NCBI GenBank assembly: GCA_964019135.1
Contig: OZ025265.1
Span: 22,729,143-22,793,142 of the forward strand
DNA length: 64,000 bases
Reading direction: 5' to 3'
From: Arenicola marina
Lineage: Eukaryota > Annelida > Polychaeta > Arenicolidae
A model generated the notes under the pieces. That model was not told the DNA's origin, ran no database searches, and saw nothing but the letters and a program-made list of their open reading frames with translations. How positions within the stretch are numbered: position 1 is the stretch's first letter; each line of letters starts with the position of its first letter. Position numbers and translations under genes: made by a program. Shown in pieces: positions 33,306 through 45,890 of this stretch.

Positions 33306-33372
33306 ACTAAGCCCCGCCGACGAGTCTTTTTTCGTTAATCGTGAGCATGAAATTGACAATAATAGCATTTCC
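33306..33372 (-). mobile_element. Partial MITE fragment next to copy B
   Basis: AAGCCCCGCCGACGAGTC, TTCGTTAATCGTGAGCATGA and AATTGACAATAATAGC match the internal left part of MITE copy B (33394-33641). Both ends of the element are absent. It suggests a local partial duplication or an older nested insertion. Confidence 0.6.
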
Positions 33373-33393
33373 ATATCATAACATTTCCTAATA

Positions 33394-33641
33394 GACCGAT
33401 CCGTGATCCGACGTTAAGCCCCGCCCACTCTTGGGTTCCTTTTTGGTTAATCGTGAGTATGAAATTGACACAATCATAGCTGATGGCAGAGAAGTACTCA
33501 TCTGTGAAACTGACAATAAAGTGACATACTTTGTTTGTTCGACTTGTTTGTCTGACATAACGCACGTGGGAATGTTTCTCGCCACATGATTGAATAAAAG
33601 CAACAGTGACGTCAACGAATGATTGACAGCCTGGATCGGTC
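33394..33641 (-). mobile_element. MITE copy B (Tc1/mariner-like, TA-flanked)
   Basis: A 248-bp element in reverse orientation to copy A at 3103-3383. Its termini are GACCGATCC and GGATCGGTC, with TA on both sides (33392-33393 and 33642-33643). Shared interior blocks include GACATAACGCACGTGG, AGAAGTACTCATCT and TGAGTATGAAATTGACA. It differs from copy A by several indels, so insertion is not recent. Confidence 0.75.
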
Positions 33642-33683
33642 TACTGTCCACCGGGTCCAGAAACTGGCGGAGGGGTGACAGGT

Positions 33684-33960
33684 GGGGGGGGGGGGGGGGG
33701 GGGTGGTGGTGGTGTCCTAACGTGGCGTTCTCGTGACCGTGCCACGGGATTACCACTGGGTGCAGTGGGGGTACAATTGGGCAAGTGGAGGGGTGGGGGG
33801 AGGGCTGGGATACAGGGTGCTTGGGGTGTGATAAAGAGTGATGAGCGTGCGTATTATGCGTATTATCGGATAAAGACTATAAATAAAGCCATAGGCATGT
33901 ACTGTAATGGGGGGGGGGGGGCGTATAGCAGTGGTGGGCGAGGTTAATCCCACACCTCAT
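33684..33960. repeat. G-tract-rich sequence
   Basis: A run of 20 G residues at 33684-33703, followed by GGTGGTGGTG and further G-rich DNA with another poly-G run near 33910-33921. Confidence 0.7.
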
Positions 33961-34700
33961 ATTGACAAATGTGTACGCCGCCCCTTTATATTACCCCTCT
34001 CTCCTCCACCCCTCACTTTCCCTCCCCTCGCCCCTTCCGCTCTCCGTCCCCTCTTCCCACCCTTCCCGTCCCTCCCCTCTTCCTCTCCTTCCCCTCCCCC
34101 CCCCCCCTTGCCCCATTCCACACTTTCTACTGCCCACCTCCCTTCCCTCTCCTCCCGTTCTCCCACCCCTTCCCTCCCACCCCCGCCCCCCCCACCTCCA
34201 CCCTCCCCTTTCCCTTCCTCCCGAGTTAGTGGACGTGGACTACACGCCGACTTCACCACGACCCCGTGGATCGAACCCAACTACCCATTAACCCGCTCCC
34301 CCTCCCTATTCCTGCCCCCCCCCCCCACAACCACCCCTTCACCTTTCTCTCATTGCTTCGATCCATTCCTCCGCCCCCACCCCCACTCCCCCCCTCCAAC
34401 CCTCCCACCCTCACTCGCTCGCAACCCCGCGCTCCCCGCCACTTCGCTACCACAGCGACGCCGTTCCCTCAACGAACGGCTCCGTCCCACACCATTATCT
34501 TCCTGACCCTACGCTCCCTTCACTACCCTTGGACCATTCGCTTGATACCCCCACACCCCCCCCCCCCCCCCCCACACACACACACAGCCCCAACCCCTCC
34601 TCCTTCTTCGGCTCTCCCAACCCTCCACCCCTGCACCCCTACCCCCTGCCCACGTACCCCCTGCCCCCCTACCCGTGCCCCGCCTGCCCTGCTCCCTTAG
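33961..34700. repeat. C-rich low-complexity block
   Basis: CCCTCCCC/CCACCC composition with poly-C runs (about 34098-34110, 34317-34326, 34558-34573). Proline-rich frames are compositional. Confidence 0.65.
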
Positions 34701-35770
34701 TCCGTCGGTCACCATGGTCACACAACCGCGTTTCGTCCCTCCGTCTTTGTCCCTAAATTGGATCACAGAAAATTGACCCGGGAAATTTCGCACAAATGCC
34801 GCCAATTGTAAACGAGTGGCTCCCCTGCCCACTCCCCAGATTGACAGGCCCAGGGTGTGGGGAGTGGCGCCGGGGAGGCTGGGGGTGACGGCGGGGGTAG
34901 AAGTATATAGGGTGTGAGTGTGGGCCACGTGGCGGGAGGGTGCTGTAGGTGGCGGGGAGGGTGGGGCGGTAAGGAGTCACGCGAGGAGTCCGTGGGTGAG
35001 GTCAGTGACGCGAGAGAGAGAGCCGGGAGGGAGGGAGAGCGAGAGAGATCAGTGTTTGATGGAGACAGCAGGAACCTCCCGTTCCTCTGAGGGTTTAAAC
35101 GGCTTCCTTATTACTCCAATAACAGGCCGAGACAGGGAGAGAGACGGCGGGATGTTGAAATCGGGGTGGAATGCAAAACAAAACGACCATTCATTCAAAG
35201 GAAAACTCAAATGCGTTAGCTTTTAAATTACGCCACGCGATGTCGCTACTGAGCGCCTCTGCTCCTGTTGTCCAAAAGACTGTTTTAAACCCCCACCTAA
35301 CCACCGTTTTGGGGCAGTGTGGCCAAAGGCCAAGTCAAGCAAAAACATTGGCCAGTTTAAAGCAAAAACATTGGCCAGTTTATACACTCTCAGCTATTCT
35401 GCCCGAGCTCTGATCAGCAATTGACTTGCATTGCTTGCTGATGCGCAGGGAATTTGTTTAGTCATTCTCCCGCCGGTAGACGGCGCTTGTGCCTCAAAGT
35501 ACAGTGCAGCGTGTAACATGCAAACCGTCCGCTTGACCCCATAGTTTTGGGGTCACGAATGATTGCCGAGATCAGCATCCAATCAGCGATGCGTTTGATA
35601 CTAATTATGCTAATTGCTGCTAATAATACTAATTATGCTCGGTTAGAATCTAAATAGTCATTTTACGATCTAAAAGATCAAAAACATATCATCTGGTTTT
35701 GATACAACTGGTTTGGTGTGAGATTATTCTGATCATTTTTTTAAACGATTATGCAATTAATGCTTTTTAT
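34701..35770. other. Mixed unique sequence with small repeats
   Basis: GTCACCATGGTCAC, an X-box-like motif, lies at 34708-34721. A GA-rich stretch lies at about 35010-35052. AGCAAAAACATTGGCCAGTT is duplicated in tandem (about 35338-35382). TAATTATGCTAATTGCTGC-type repeats lie at about 35601-35640. No gene recognised. Confidence 0.4.
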
Positions 35771-38700
35771 GAGAAGGATGGGGTGGGGATGTCGTAGGGG
35801 TAATGCCAGGGGTGGCGGTTTAGAAGGATGGGGTGGGGATGTCGTAGGGGTAATGCCAGGGGTGGCGGTTTAGAAGGATGGGGTGGGGGTGTCGTAGGGG
35901 TAATGCCAGGGGGTGGCGGTTTAGAAGGATGGGGTGGGGATGTCGTAGGGGTAATGCCAGGGGTGGCGGTTTAGAAGGATGGGGTGGGGATGTCGTAGGG
36001 GTAATGCCAGGGGTGGCGGTTTAGAAGGATGGGGTGGGGGTGTCGTAGGGGTAATGCCAGGGGTGGCGGTTTAGAAGGATGGGGTGGGGTGTCGTAGGGG
36101 TAATGCCAGGGGTGGCGGTTTAGAAGGATGGGGTGGGGGTGTCGTAGGGGTAATGCCAGGGGTGGCGGTTTAGTAGGATGGGGTGGGGTGTCGTAGGGGT
36201 AATGCCAGGGGTGGCGGTTTAGAAGGATGGGGTGGGGTGTCGTAGGGTAATGCGAGGGGTGGCGGTTTAGAAGGATGGGGTGGGGTGTCGTAGGGGTAAT
36301 GCCAGAGGTGGCGGTTTAGAAGGATGGGGTGGGGTGTCGTAGGGGTAATGCCAGGGGTGGCGGTTTAGAAGGATGGGGTGGGGTGTCGTAGGGGTAATGC
36401 CAGGGGTGGCGGTTTAGAAGGATGGGGTGGGGGTGTCGTAGGGGTAATGCCAGGGGTGGCGGTTTAGAAGGATGGGGTGGGGGTGTCGTAGGGGTAATGC
36501 CAGAGGTGGCGGTTTAGAAGGATGGGGTGGGATGTCGTAGGGGTAATGCCAGGGGTGGCGGTTTAGAAGGATGGGGTGGGGATGTCGTAGGGGTAATGCC
36601 AGGGGGTGGCGGTTTAGAAGGATGGGGTGGGGATGTCGTAGGGGTAATGCCAGGGTTGGCGGTTTAGAAGGATGGGGTGGGGTGTCGTAGGGGTAATGCC
36701 AAGGGGTGGCGGTTTAGAAGGATGGGGTGGGGTGTCGTAGGGGTAATGCCAGGGGTGGCGGTTTAGAAGGATGGGGTGGGGGTGTCGTAGGGGTAATGCC
36801 AGAGGTGGCGGTTTAGTAGGATGGGGTGGGGGTGTCGTAGGGGTAATGCCAGAGGTGGCGGTTTAGAAGGATGGGGTGGGGATGTCGTAGGGGTAATGCC
36901 AGGGGTGGCGGTTTAGAAGGATGGGGTGGGGGTGTCGTAGGGGTAATGCCAGAGGTGGCGGTTTAGAAGGATGGGGTGGGGGTGTCGTAGGGGTAATGCC
37001 AGGGGTGGCGGTTTAGAAGGATGGGGTGGGGGTGTCGTAGGGGTAATGCCAGGGGTGGCGGTTTAGAAGGATGGGGTGGGATGTCGTAGGGGTAATGCCA
37101 GGGGTGGCGGTTTAGAAGGGTGGGGTGGGGTGTCGTAGGGGTAATGCCAGAGGTGGCGGTTTAGAAGGATGGGGTGGGATGTCGTAGGGGTAATGCCAGG
37201 GGTGGCGGTTTAGAAGGATGGGGTGGGGTGTCGTAGGGGTAATGCCAGGGGTGGCGGTTTAGAAGGATGGGGTGGGGTGTCGTAGGGGTAATGCCAGGGG
37301 TGGCGGTTTAGAAGGATGGGGTGGGGATGTCGTAGGGGTAATGCCAGGGGTGGCGGTTTAGAAGGATGGGGTGGGGTGTCGTAGGGGTAATGCCAGGGGT
37401 GGCGGTTTAGAAGGATGGGGTGGGGTGTCGTAGGGGTAATGCCAGAGGTGGCGGTTTAGAAGGATGGGGTGGGGGTGTCGTAGGGGTAATGCCAGGGGTG
37501 GCGGTTTAGAAGGATGGGGTGGGGTGTCGTAGGGGTAATGCCAGGGGTGGCGGTTTAGAAGGATGGGGTGGGGTGTCGTAGGGGTAATGCCAGAGGTGGC
37601 GGTTTAGAAGGATGGGGTGGGGTGTCGTAGGGGTAATGCCAGAGGTGGCGGTTTAGAAGGATGGGGTGGGGTGTCGTAGGGGTAATGCCAGGGGTGGCGG
37701 TTTAGAAGGATGGGGTGGGGATGTCGTAGGGGTAATGCCAGGGGTGGCGGTTTAGAAGGATGGGGTGGGGTGTCGTAGGGGTAATGCCAGGGGTGGCGGT
37801 TTAGAAGGATGGGGTGGGGTGTCGTAGGGGTAATGCCAGAGGTGGCGGTTTAGAAGGATGGGGTGGGGTGTCGTAGGGGTAATGCCAGGGGTGGCGGTTT
37901 AGAAGGATGGGGTGGGGTGTCGTAGGGGTAATGCCAGGGGTGGCGGTTTAGAAGGATGGGGTGGGGTGTCGTAGAGGTAATGCCAGGGGTGGCGGTTTAG
38001 AAGGATGGGGTGGGGGTGTCGTAGGGGTAATGCCAGGGGTGGCGGTTTAGAAGGATGGGGTGGGGTGTCGTAGGGGTAATGCCAGAGGTGGCGGTTTAGA
38101 AGGATGGGGTGGGGGTGTCGTAGGGGTAATGCCAGAGGTGGCGGTTTAGAAGGATGGGGTGGGATGTCGTAGGGGTAATGCCAGGGGTGGCGGTTTAGAA
38201 GGATGGGGTGGGGTGTCGTAGGGGTAATGCCAGGGGTGGCGGTTTAGAAGGATGGGGTGGGGGTGTCGTAGGGGTAATGCCAGAGGTGGCGGTTTAGAAG
38301 GATGGGGTGGGGGTGTCGTAGGGGTAATGCCAGGGGTGGCGGTTTAGAAGGATGGGGTGGGGTGTCGTAGGGGTAAGGCCAGAGGTGGCGGTTTAGAAGG
38401 ATGGGGTGGGGGTGTCGTAGGGGTAATGCCAGAGGTGGCGGTTTAGAAGGATGGGGTGGGATGTCGTAGGGGTAATGCCAGGGGTGGCGGTTTAGAAGGA
38501 TGGGGTGGGGTGTCGTAGGGGTAATGCCAGGGGTGGCGGTTTAGAAGGATGGGGTGGGGTGTCGTAGGGGTAATGCCAGAGGTGGCGGTTTAGAAGGATG
38601 GGGTGGGGGTGTCGTAGGGGTAATGCCAGGGGTGGCGGTTTAGAAGGATGGGGTGGGGTGTCGTAGGGGTAATGCCAGGGGTGGCGGTTTAGAAGGATGG

Positions 38701-41700
38701 GGTGGGGTGTCGTAGGGGTAATGCCAGAGGTGGCGGTTTACAAGGATGGGGTGGGGTGTCGTAGGGGTAATGCCAGAGGTGGCGGTTTAGAAGGATGGGG
38801 TGGGGTGTCGTAGGGGTAATGCCAGGGGTGGCGGTTTAGAAGGATGGGGTGGGGATGTCGTAGGGGTAATGCCAGGGGTGGCGGTTTAGAAGGATGGGGT
38901 GGGGTGTCGTAGGGGTAATGCCAGGGGTGGCGGTTTAGAAGGATGGGGTGGGGTGTCGTAGGGGTAATGCCAGAGGTGGCGGTTTAGAAGGATGGGGTGG
39001 GGTGTCGTAGGGGTAATGCCAGGGGTGGCGGTTTAGAAGGATGGGGTGGGGTGTCGTAGGGGTAATGCCAGGGGTGGCGGTTTAGAAGGATGGGGTGGGG
39101 TGTCGTAGGGGTAATGCCAGGGGTGGCGGTTTAGAAGGATGGGGTGGGGGTGTCGTAGGGGTAATGCCAGGGGTGGCGGTTTAGAAGGATGGGGTGGGGT
39201 GTCGTAGGGGTAATGCCAGAGGTGGCGGTTTAGAAGGATGGGGTGGGGGTGTCGTAGGGGTAATGCCAGAGGTGGCGGTTTAGAAGGATGGGGTGGGATG
39301 TCGTAGGGGTAATGCCAGGGGTGGCGGTTTAGAAGGATGGGGTGGGGTGTCGTAGGGGTAATGCCAGGGGTGGCGGTTTAGAAGGATGGGGTGGGGGTGT
39401 CGTAGGGCTAATGCCAGAGGTGGCGGTTTAGAAGGATGGGGTGGGGGTGTCGTAGGGGTAATGCCAGGGGTGGCGGTTTAGAAGGATGGGGTGGGGTGTC
39501 GTAGGGGTAATGCCAGAGGTGGCGGTTTAGAAGGATAGGGTGGGGGTGTCGTAGGGGTAATGCCAGAGGTGGCGGTTTAGAAGGATGGGGTGGGATGTCG
39601 TAGGGGTAATGCCAGGGGTGGCGGTTTAGAAGGATGGGGTGGGGTGTCGTAGGGGTAATGCCAGGGGTGGCGGTTTAGAAGGATGGGGTGGGGTGTCGTA
39701 GGGGTAATGCCAGAGGTGGCGGTTTAGAAGGGTGGGGTGGGGTGTCGTAGGGGTAATGCCAGGGGTGGCGGTTTAGAAGGATGGGGTGGGGTGTCGTAGG
39801 GGTAATGCCAGAGGTGGCGGTTTAGTAGGATGGGGTGGGGTGTCGTAGGGGTAATGCCAGGGGTGGCGGTTTAGAAGGATGGGGTGGGGTGTCGTAGGGG
39901 TAATGCCAGAGGTGGCGGTTTAGAAGGATGGGCTGGGGGTGTCGTAGGGGTAATGCCAGAGGTGGCGGTTTAGAAGGATGGGGTGGGATGTCGTAGGGGT
40001 AATGCCAGGGGTGGCGGTTTAGAAGGATGGGGTGGGGTGTCGTAGGGGTAATGCCAGGGGTGGCGGTTTAGAAGGATGGGGTGGGGTGTCGTAGGGGTAA
40101 TGCCAGAGGTGGCGGTTTAGAAGGGTGGGGTGGGGTGTCGTAGGGGTAATGCCAGGGGTGGCGGTTTAGAAGGATGGGGTGGGGTGTCGTAGGGGTAATG
40201 CCAGAGGTGGCGGTTTAGTAGGATGGGGTGGGGTGTCGTAGGGGTAATGCCAGGGGTGGCGGTTTAGAAGGATGGGGTGGGGTGTCGTAGGGGTAATGCC
40301 AGGGGTGGCGGTTTAGAAGGATGGGGTGGGGATGTCGTAGGGGTAATGCCAGAGGTGGCGGTTTAGTAGGATGGGGTGGGGATGTCGTAGGGGTAATGCC
40401 AGGGGTGGCGGTTTAGAAGGATGGGGTGGGGATGTCGTAGGGGTAATGCCAGGGGTGGCGGTTTAGAAGGATGGGGTGGGGTGTCGTAGGGGTAATGCCA
40501 GAGGTGGCGGTTTAGAAGGATGGGGTGGGGATGTCGTAGGGGTAATGCCAGGGGTGGCGGTTTAGAAGGATGGGGTGGGGTGTCGTAGGGGTAATGCCAG
40601 GGGTGGCGGTTTAGAAGGATGGGGTGGGGTGTCGTAGGGGTAATGCCAGGGGTGGCGGTTTAGAAGGATGGGGTGGGGTGTCGTAGGGGTAATGCCAGAG
40701 GTGGCGGTTTAGTAGGATGGGGTGGGGTGTCGTAGGGGTAATGCCAGAGGTGGCGGTTTAGAAGGATGGGGTGGGGTGTCGTAGGGGTAATGCCAGGGGT
40801 GGCGGTTTAGAAGGATGGGGTGGGGTGTCGTAGGGGTAATGCCAGGGGTGGCGGTTTAGAAGGATGGGGTGGGGTGTCGTAGGGGTAATGCCAGGGGTGG
40901 CGGTTTAGAAGGATGGGGTGGGGGTGTCGTAGGGGTAATGCCAGAGGTGGCGGTTTAGAAGGATGGGGTGGGGGTGTCGTAGGGGTAATGCCAGGGGTGG
41001 CGGTTTAGAAGGATGGGGTGGGGATGTCGTAGGGGTAATGCCAGAGGTGGCGGTTTAGAAGGATGGGGTGGGGTGTCGTAGGGGTAATGCCAGGGGTGGC
41101 GGTTTAGAAGGATGGGGTGGGGGTGTCGTAGGGGTAATGCCAGGGGTGGCGGTTTAGAAGGATGGGGTGGGGGTGTCGTAGGGGTAATGCCAGGGGTGGC
41201 GGTTTAGAAGGATGGGGTGGGGGTGTCGTAGGGGTAATGCCAGGGGTGGCGGTTTAGAAGGGTGGGGTGGGGTGTCGTAGGGGTAATGCCAGGGGTGGCG
41301 GTATAGAAGGATGGGGTGGGATGTCGTAGGGGTAATGCCAGGGGTGGCGGTTTAGAAGGATGGGGTGGGGATGTCGTAGGGGTAATGCCAGGGGTGGCGG
41401 TTTAGAAGGATGGGGTGGGGGTGTCGTAGGGGTAATGCCAGAGGTGGCGGTTTAGAAGGATGGGGTGGGGTGTCGTAGGGGTAATGCCAGGGGTGGGGGT
41501 TTAGAAGGATGGGGTGGGGTGTCGTAGGGGTAATGCCAGGGGTGGCGGTTTAGAAGGATGGGGTGGGGATGTCGTAGGGGTAATGCCAGGGGTGGCGGTT
41601 TAGAAGGATGGGGTGGGGTGTCGTAGGGGTAATGCCAGGGGTGGCGGTTTAGAAGGATGGGGTGGGGTGTCGTAGGGGTAATGCCAGGGGTGGCGGTTTA

Positions 41701-44700
41701 GAAGGATGGGGTGGGGTGTCGTAGGGGTAATGCCAGGGGTGGCGGTTTAGAAGGATGGGGTGGGGTGTCGTAGGGGTAATGCCAGGGGTGGCGGTTTAGA
41801 AGGATGGGGTGGGGGTGTCGTAGGGGTAATGCCAGGGGTGGCGGTTTAGAAGGATGGGGTGGGGGTGTCGTAGGGGTAATGCCAGGGGTGGCGGTTTAGA
41901 AGGATGGGGTGGGGTGCCGTAGGGGTAATGCCAGGGGTGGCGGTTTAGAAGGATGGGGTGGGGGTGTCGTAGGGGTAATGCCAGGGGTGGCGGTTTAGTA
42001 GGATGGGGTGGGGTGTCGTAGGGGTAATGCCAGAGGTGGCGGTTTAGAAGGATGGGGTGGGGTGTCGTAGGGGTAATGCCAGGGGTGGCGGTTTAGAAGG
42101 ATGGGGTGGGGTGTCGTAGGGGTAATGCCAGGGGTGGCGGTTTAGAAGGATGGGGTGGGGTGTCGTAGGGGTAATGCCAGAGGTGGCGGTTTAGAAGGAT
42201 GGGGTGGGGTGTCGTAGGGGTAATGCCAGAGGTGGCGGCTTAGAAGGATGGGGTGGGGGTGTCGTAGGGGTAATGCCAGGGGTGGCGGTTTAGAAGGATG
42301 GGGTGGGGTGTCGTAGGGGTAATGCCAGGGGTGGCGGTTTAGAAGGATGGGGTGGGGTGTCGTAGGGGTAATGCCAGGGGTGGCGGTTTAGAAGGATGGG
42401 GTGGGGTGTCGTAGGGGTAATGCCAGGGGTGGCGGTTTAGAAGGATGGGGTGGGGTGTCGTAGGGGTAATGCCAGGGGTGGCGGTTTAGAAGGATGGGGT
42501 GGGGATGTCGTAGGGGTAATGCCAGGGGTGGCGGTTTAGAAGGATGGGGTGGGGTGTCGTAGGGGTAATGCCAGGGGTGGCGGTTTAGAAGGATGGGGTG
42601 GGGATGTCGTAGGGGTAATGCCAGGGGTGGCGGTTTAGAAGGATGGGGTGGGGGTGTCGTAGGGGTAATGCCAGGGGTGGCGGTTTAGAAGGATGGGGTG
42701 GGGTGTCGTAGGGGTAATGCCAGGGGTGGCGGTTTAGAAGGATGGGGTGGGGATGTCGTAGGGGTAATGCCAGGGGTGGCGGTTTAGAAGGATGGGGTGG
42801 GGGTGTCGTAGGGGTAATGCCAGGGGTGGCGGTTTAGAAGGATGGGGTGGGGTGTCGTAGGGGTAATGCCAGGGGTGGCGGTTTAGAAGGATGGGGTGGG
42901 GATGTCGTAGGGGTAATGCCAGGGGTGGCGGTTTAGAAGGATGGGGTGGGGTGTCGTAGGGGTAATGCCAGGGGTGGCGGTTTAGAAGGATGGGGTGGGG
43001 TGTCGTAGGGGTAATGCCAGGGGTGGCGGTTTAGAAGGATGGGGTGGGGTGTCGTAGGGGTAATGCCAGAGGTGGCGGTTTAGAAGGGTGGGGTGGGGTG
43101 TCGTAGGGGTAATGCCAGGGGTGGCGGTTTAGAAGGATGGGGTGGGGTGTCGTAGGGGTAATGCCAGAGGTGGCGGTTTAGAATGATGGGGTGGGGTGTC
43201 GTAGGGGTAATGCCAGAGGTGGCGGTTTAGAAGGATGGGGTGGGGTGTCGTAGGGGTAATGCCAGGGGTGGCGGTTTAGAAGGATGGGGTGGGGGTGTCG
43301 TAGGGGTAATGCCAGAGGTGGCGGTTTAGTAGGATGGGGTGGGGTGTCGTAGGGGTAATGCCAGGGGTGGCGGTTTAGAAGGATGGGGTGGGGTGTCGTA
43401 GGGGTAATGCCAGGGGTGGCGGTTTAGAAGGATGGGGTGGGGATGTCGTAGGGGTAATGCCAGAGGTGGCGGTTTAGTAGGATGGGGTGGGGTGTCGTAG
43501 GGGTAATGCCAGAGGTGGCGGTTTAGAAGGATGGGGTGGGGGTGTCGTAGGGGTAATGCCAGGGGTGGCGGTTTAGAAGGATGGGGTGGGGTGTCGTAGG
43601 GGTAATGCCAGGGGTGGCGGTTTAGAAGGATGGGGTGGGGTGTCGTAGGGGTAATGCCAGAGGTGGCGGTTTAGAAGGATGGGGTGGGGTGTCGTAGGGG
43701 TAATGCCAGGGGTGGCGGTTTAGAAGGATGGGGTGGGGTGTCGTAGGGGTAATGCCAGGGGTGGCGGTTTAGAAGGATGGGGTGGGGTGTCGTAGGGGTA
43801 ATGCCAGGGGTGGCGGTTTAGAAGGATGGGGTGGGGTGTCGTAGGGGTAATGCCAGGGGTGGCGGTTTAGAAGGATGGGGTGGGGTGTCGTAGGGGTAAT
43901 GCCAGAGGTGGCGGTTTAGTAGGATGGGGTGGGGTGTCGTAGGGGTAATGCCAGGGGTGGCGGTTTAGAAGGATGGGGTGGGGTGTCGTAGGGGTAATGC
44001 CAGGGGTGGCGGTTTAGAAGGATGGGGTGGGGATGTCGTAGGGGTAATGCCAGGGGTGGCGGTTTAGAAGGATGGGGTGGGGATGTCGTAGGGGTAATGC
44101 CAGGGGTGGCGGTTTAGAAGGATGGGGTGGGGTGTCGTAGGGGTAATGCCAGGGGTGGCGGTTAAGAAGGATGGGGTGGGGATGTCGTAGGGGTAATGCC
44201 AGGGGTGGCGGTTTAGAAGGATGGGGTGGGGTGTCGTAGGGGTAATGCCAGGGTGGCGGTTTAGAAGGATGGGGTGGGGATGTCGTAGGGGTAATGCCAG
44301 GGGTGGCGGTTTAGAAGGATGGGGTGGGGGTGTCGTAGGGGTAATGCCAGGGGTGGCGGTTTAGAAGGATGGGGTGGGGTGTCGTAGGGGTAATGCCAGG
44401 GGTGGCGGTTTAGAAGGATGGGGTGGGGATGTCGTAGGGGTAATGCCAGGGGTGGCGGTTTAGAAGGATGGGGTGGGGGTGTCGTAGGGGTAATGCCAGG
44501 GGTGGCGGTTTAGAAGGATGGGGTGGGGTGTCGTAGGGGTAATGCCAGGGGTGGCGGTTTAGAAGGATGGGGTGGAGTGTCGTAGGGGTAATGCCAGGGG
44601 TGGCGGTTTAGAAGGATGGGGTGGGGTGTCGTAGGGGTAATGCCAGAGGTGGCGGTTTAGAAGGGTGGGGTGGGGTGTCGTAGGGGTAATGCCAGAGGTG

Positions 44701-45517
44701 GCGGTTTAGAAGGATGGGGTGGGGATGTCGTAGGGGTAATGCCAGGGGTGGCGGTTTAGAAGGATGGGGTGGGGTGTCGTAGGGGTAATGCCAGAGGTGG
44801 CGGTTTAGAAGGGTGGGGTGGGGTGTCGTAGGGGTAATGCCAGAGGTGGCGGTTTAGAAGGATGGGGTGGGGTGTCGTAGGGGTAATGCCAGAGGTGGCG
44901 GTTTAGAAGGGTGGGGTGGGGGTGTCGTAGGGGTAATGCCAGGGGTGGCGGTTTAGAAGGATGGGGTGGGGTGTCGTAGGGGTAATGCCAGGGGTGGCGG
45001 TTTAGAAGGATGGGGTGGGGATGTCGTAGGGGTAATGCCAGGGGTGGCGGTTTAGAAGGATGGGGTGGGGTGTCGTAGGGGTAATGCCAGAGGTGGCGGT
45101 TTAGAAGGGTGGGGTGGGGTGTCGTAGGGGTAATGCCAGGGGTGGCGGTTTAGAAGGATGGGGTGGGGGTGTCGTAGGGGTAATGCCAGGGGTGGCGGTT
45201 TAGAAGGATGGGGTGGGGTGTCGTAGGGGTAATGCCAGGGGTGGCGGTTTAGAAGGATGGGGTGGGGATGTCGTAGGGGTAATGCCAGGGGTGGCGGTTT
45301 AGAAGGATGGGGTGGGGTGTCGTAGGGGTAATGCCAGGGGTGGCGGTTTAGAAGGATGGGGTGGGGTGTCGTAGGGGTAATGCCAGGGGTGGCGGTTTAG
45401 AAGGATGGGGTGGGGGTGTCGTAGGGGTAATGCCAGGGGTGGCGGTTTAGAAGGATGGGGTGGGGTGTCGTAGGGGTAATGCCAGAGGTGGCGGTTTAGA
45501 AGGATGGGGTGGGGGCG
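35771..45517. repeat. Giant 49-50-bp minisatellite, roughly 197 copies (9.75 kb)
   Basis: Unit AGAAGGATGGGGTGGGGTGT followed by CGTAGGGGTAATGCCAGGGG and TGGCGGTTT. Length variants come from GGGGTGTCG (49), GGGGGTGTCG or GGGGATGTCG (50) and GGGATGTCG (49). Substitution markers are CCAGAGG for CCAGGGG, AGTAGG for AGAAGG and AAGGGTG for AAGGATG. Diagnostic variants recur in register at 297, 393 and 1134 bp, which shows higher-order repeats. The unit contains several TAG/TAA triplets and is not a multiple of three, so there is essentially no open frame. Four or more G-runs per unit on the plus strand could form G-quadruplexes. Confidence 0.97.
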
Positions 45518-45890
45518 TACGTGGGTCAATTGAGAATCCTGGAAAGATTGTCCCCGGCCACCAATTGTCTTTACGGGGAGAGTTGGAGAGGCAGAGGGTG
45601 GCGGGGGAGTGGGGGGAGGGGGGGGGGGTGACTACTGTGTGTGTCGGAAGGGTACGCGGAGGAAACCTTGGGCTGTCAGTTTGGCTTCTAAAGTTCGTCC
45701 GTCGGGCGTCTCTTTCCTAGATAGGAATGGCAGAGACGCTGGGGGACTTGGAGTGGTGGGGGGGGGGGGTGGGGCGTGTGGCTGGGCTAGGGGCCGGGGT
45801 TGGTTTTGGGAGGGGGTGGACGGTGGGGACGCACTCCATAGAGAGGAATGTTGATGTCTCTTAAGCGGGTCGCGGATTCTCACCCCCACC
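45518..45890. other. G-rich unique sequence
   Basis: G-rich DNA with poly-G runs near 45620 and 45758. No gene recognised. Confidence 0.4.

Noticed and set aside
35771-45517. CRISPR-like regular repeats
   Set aside because: Units are contiguous, with no unique spacers and no cas genes, in an animal genome. The same applies to all other arrays here.
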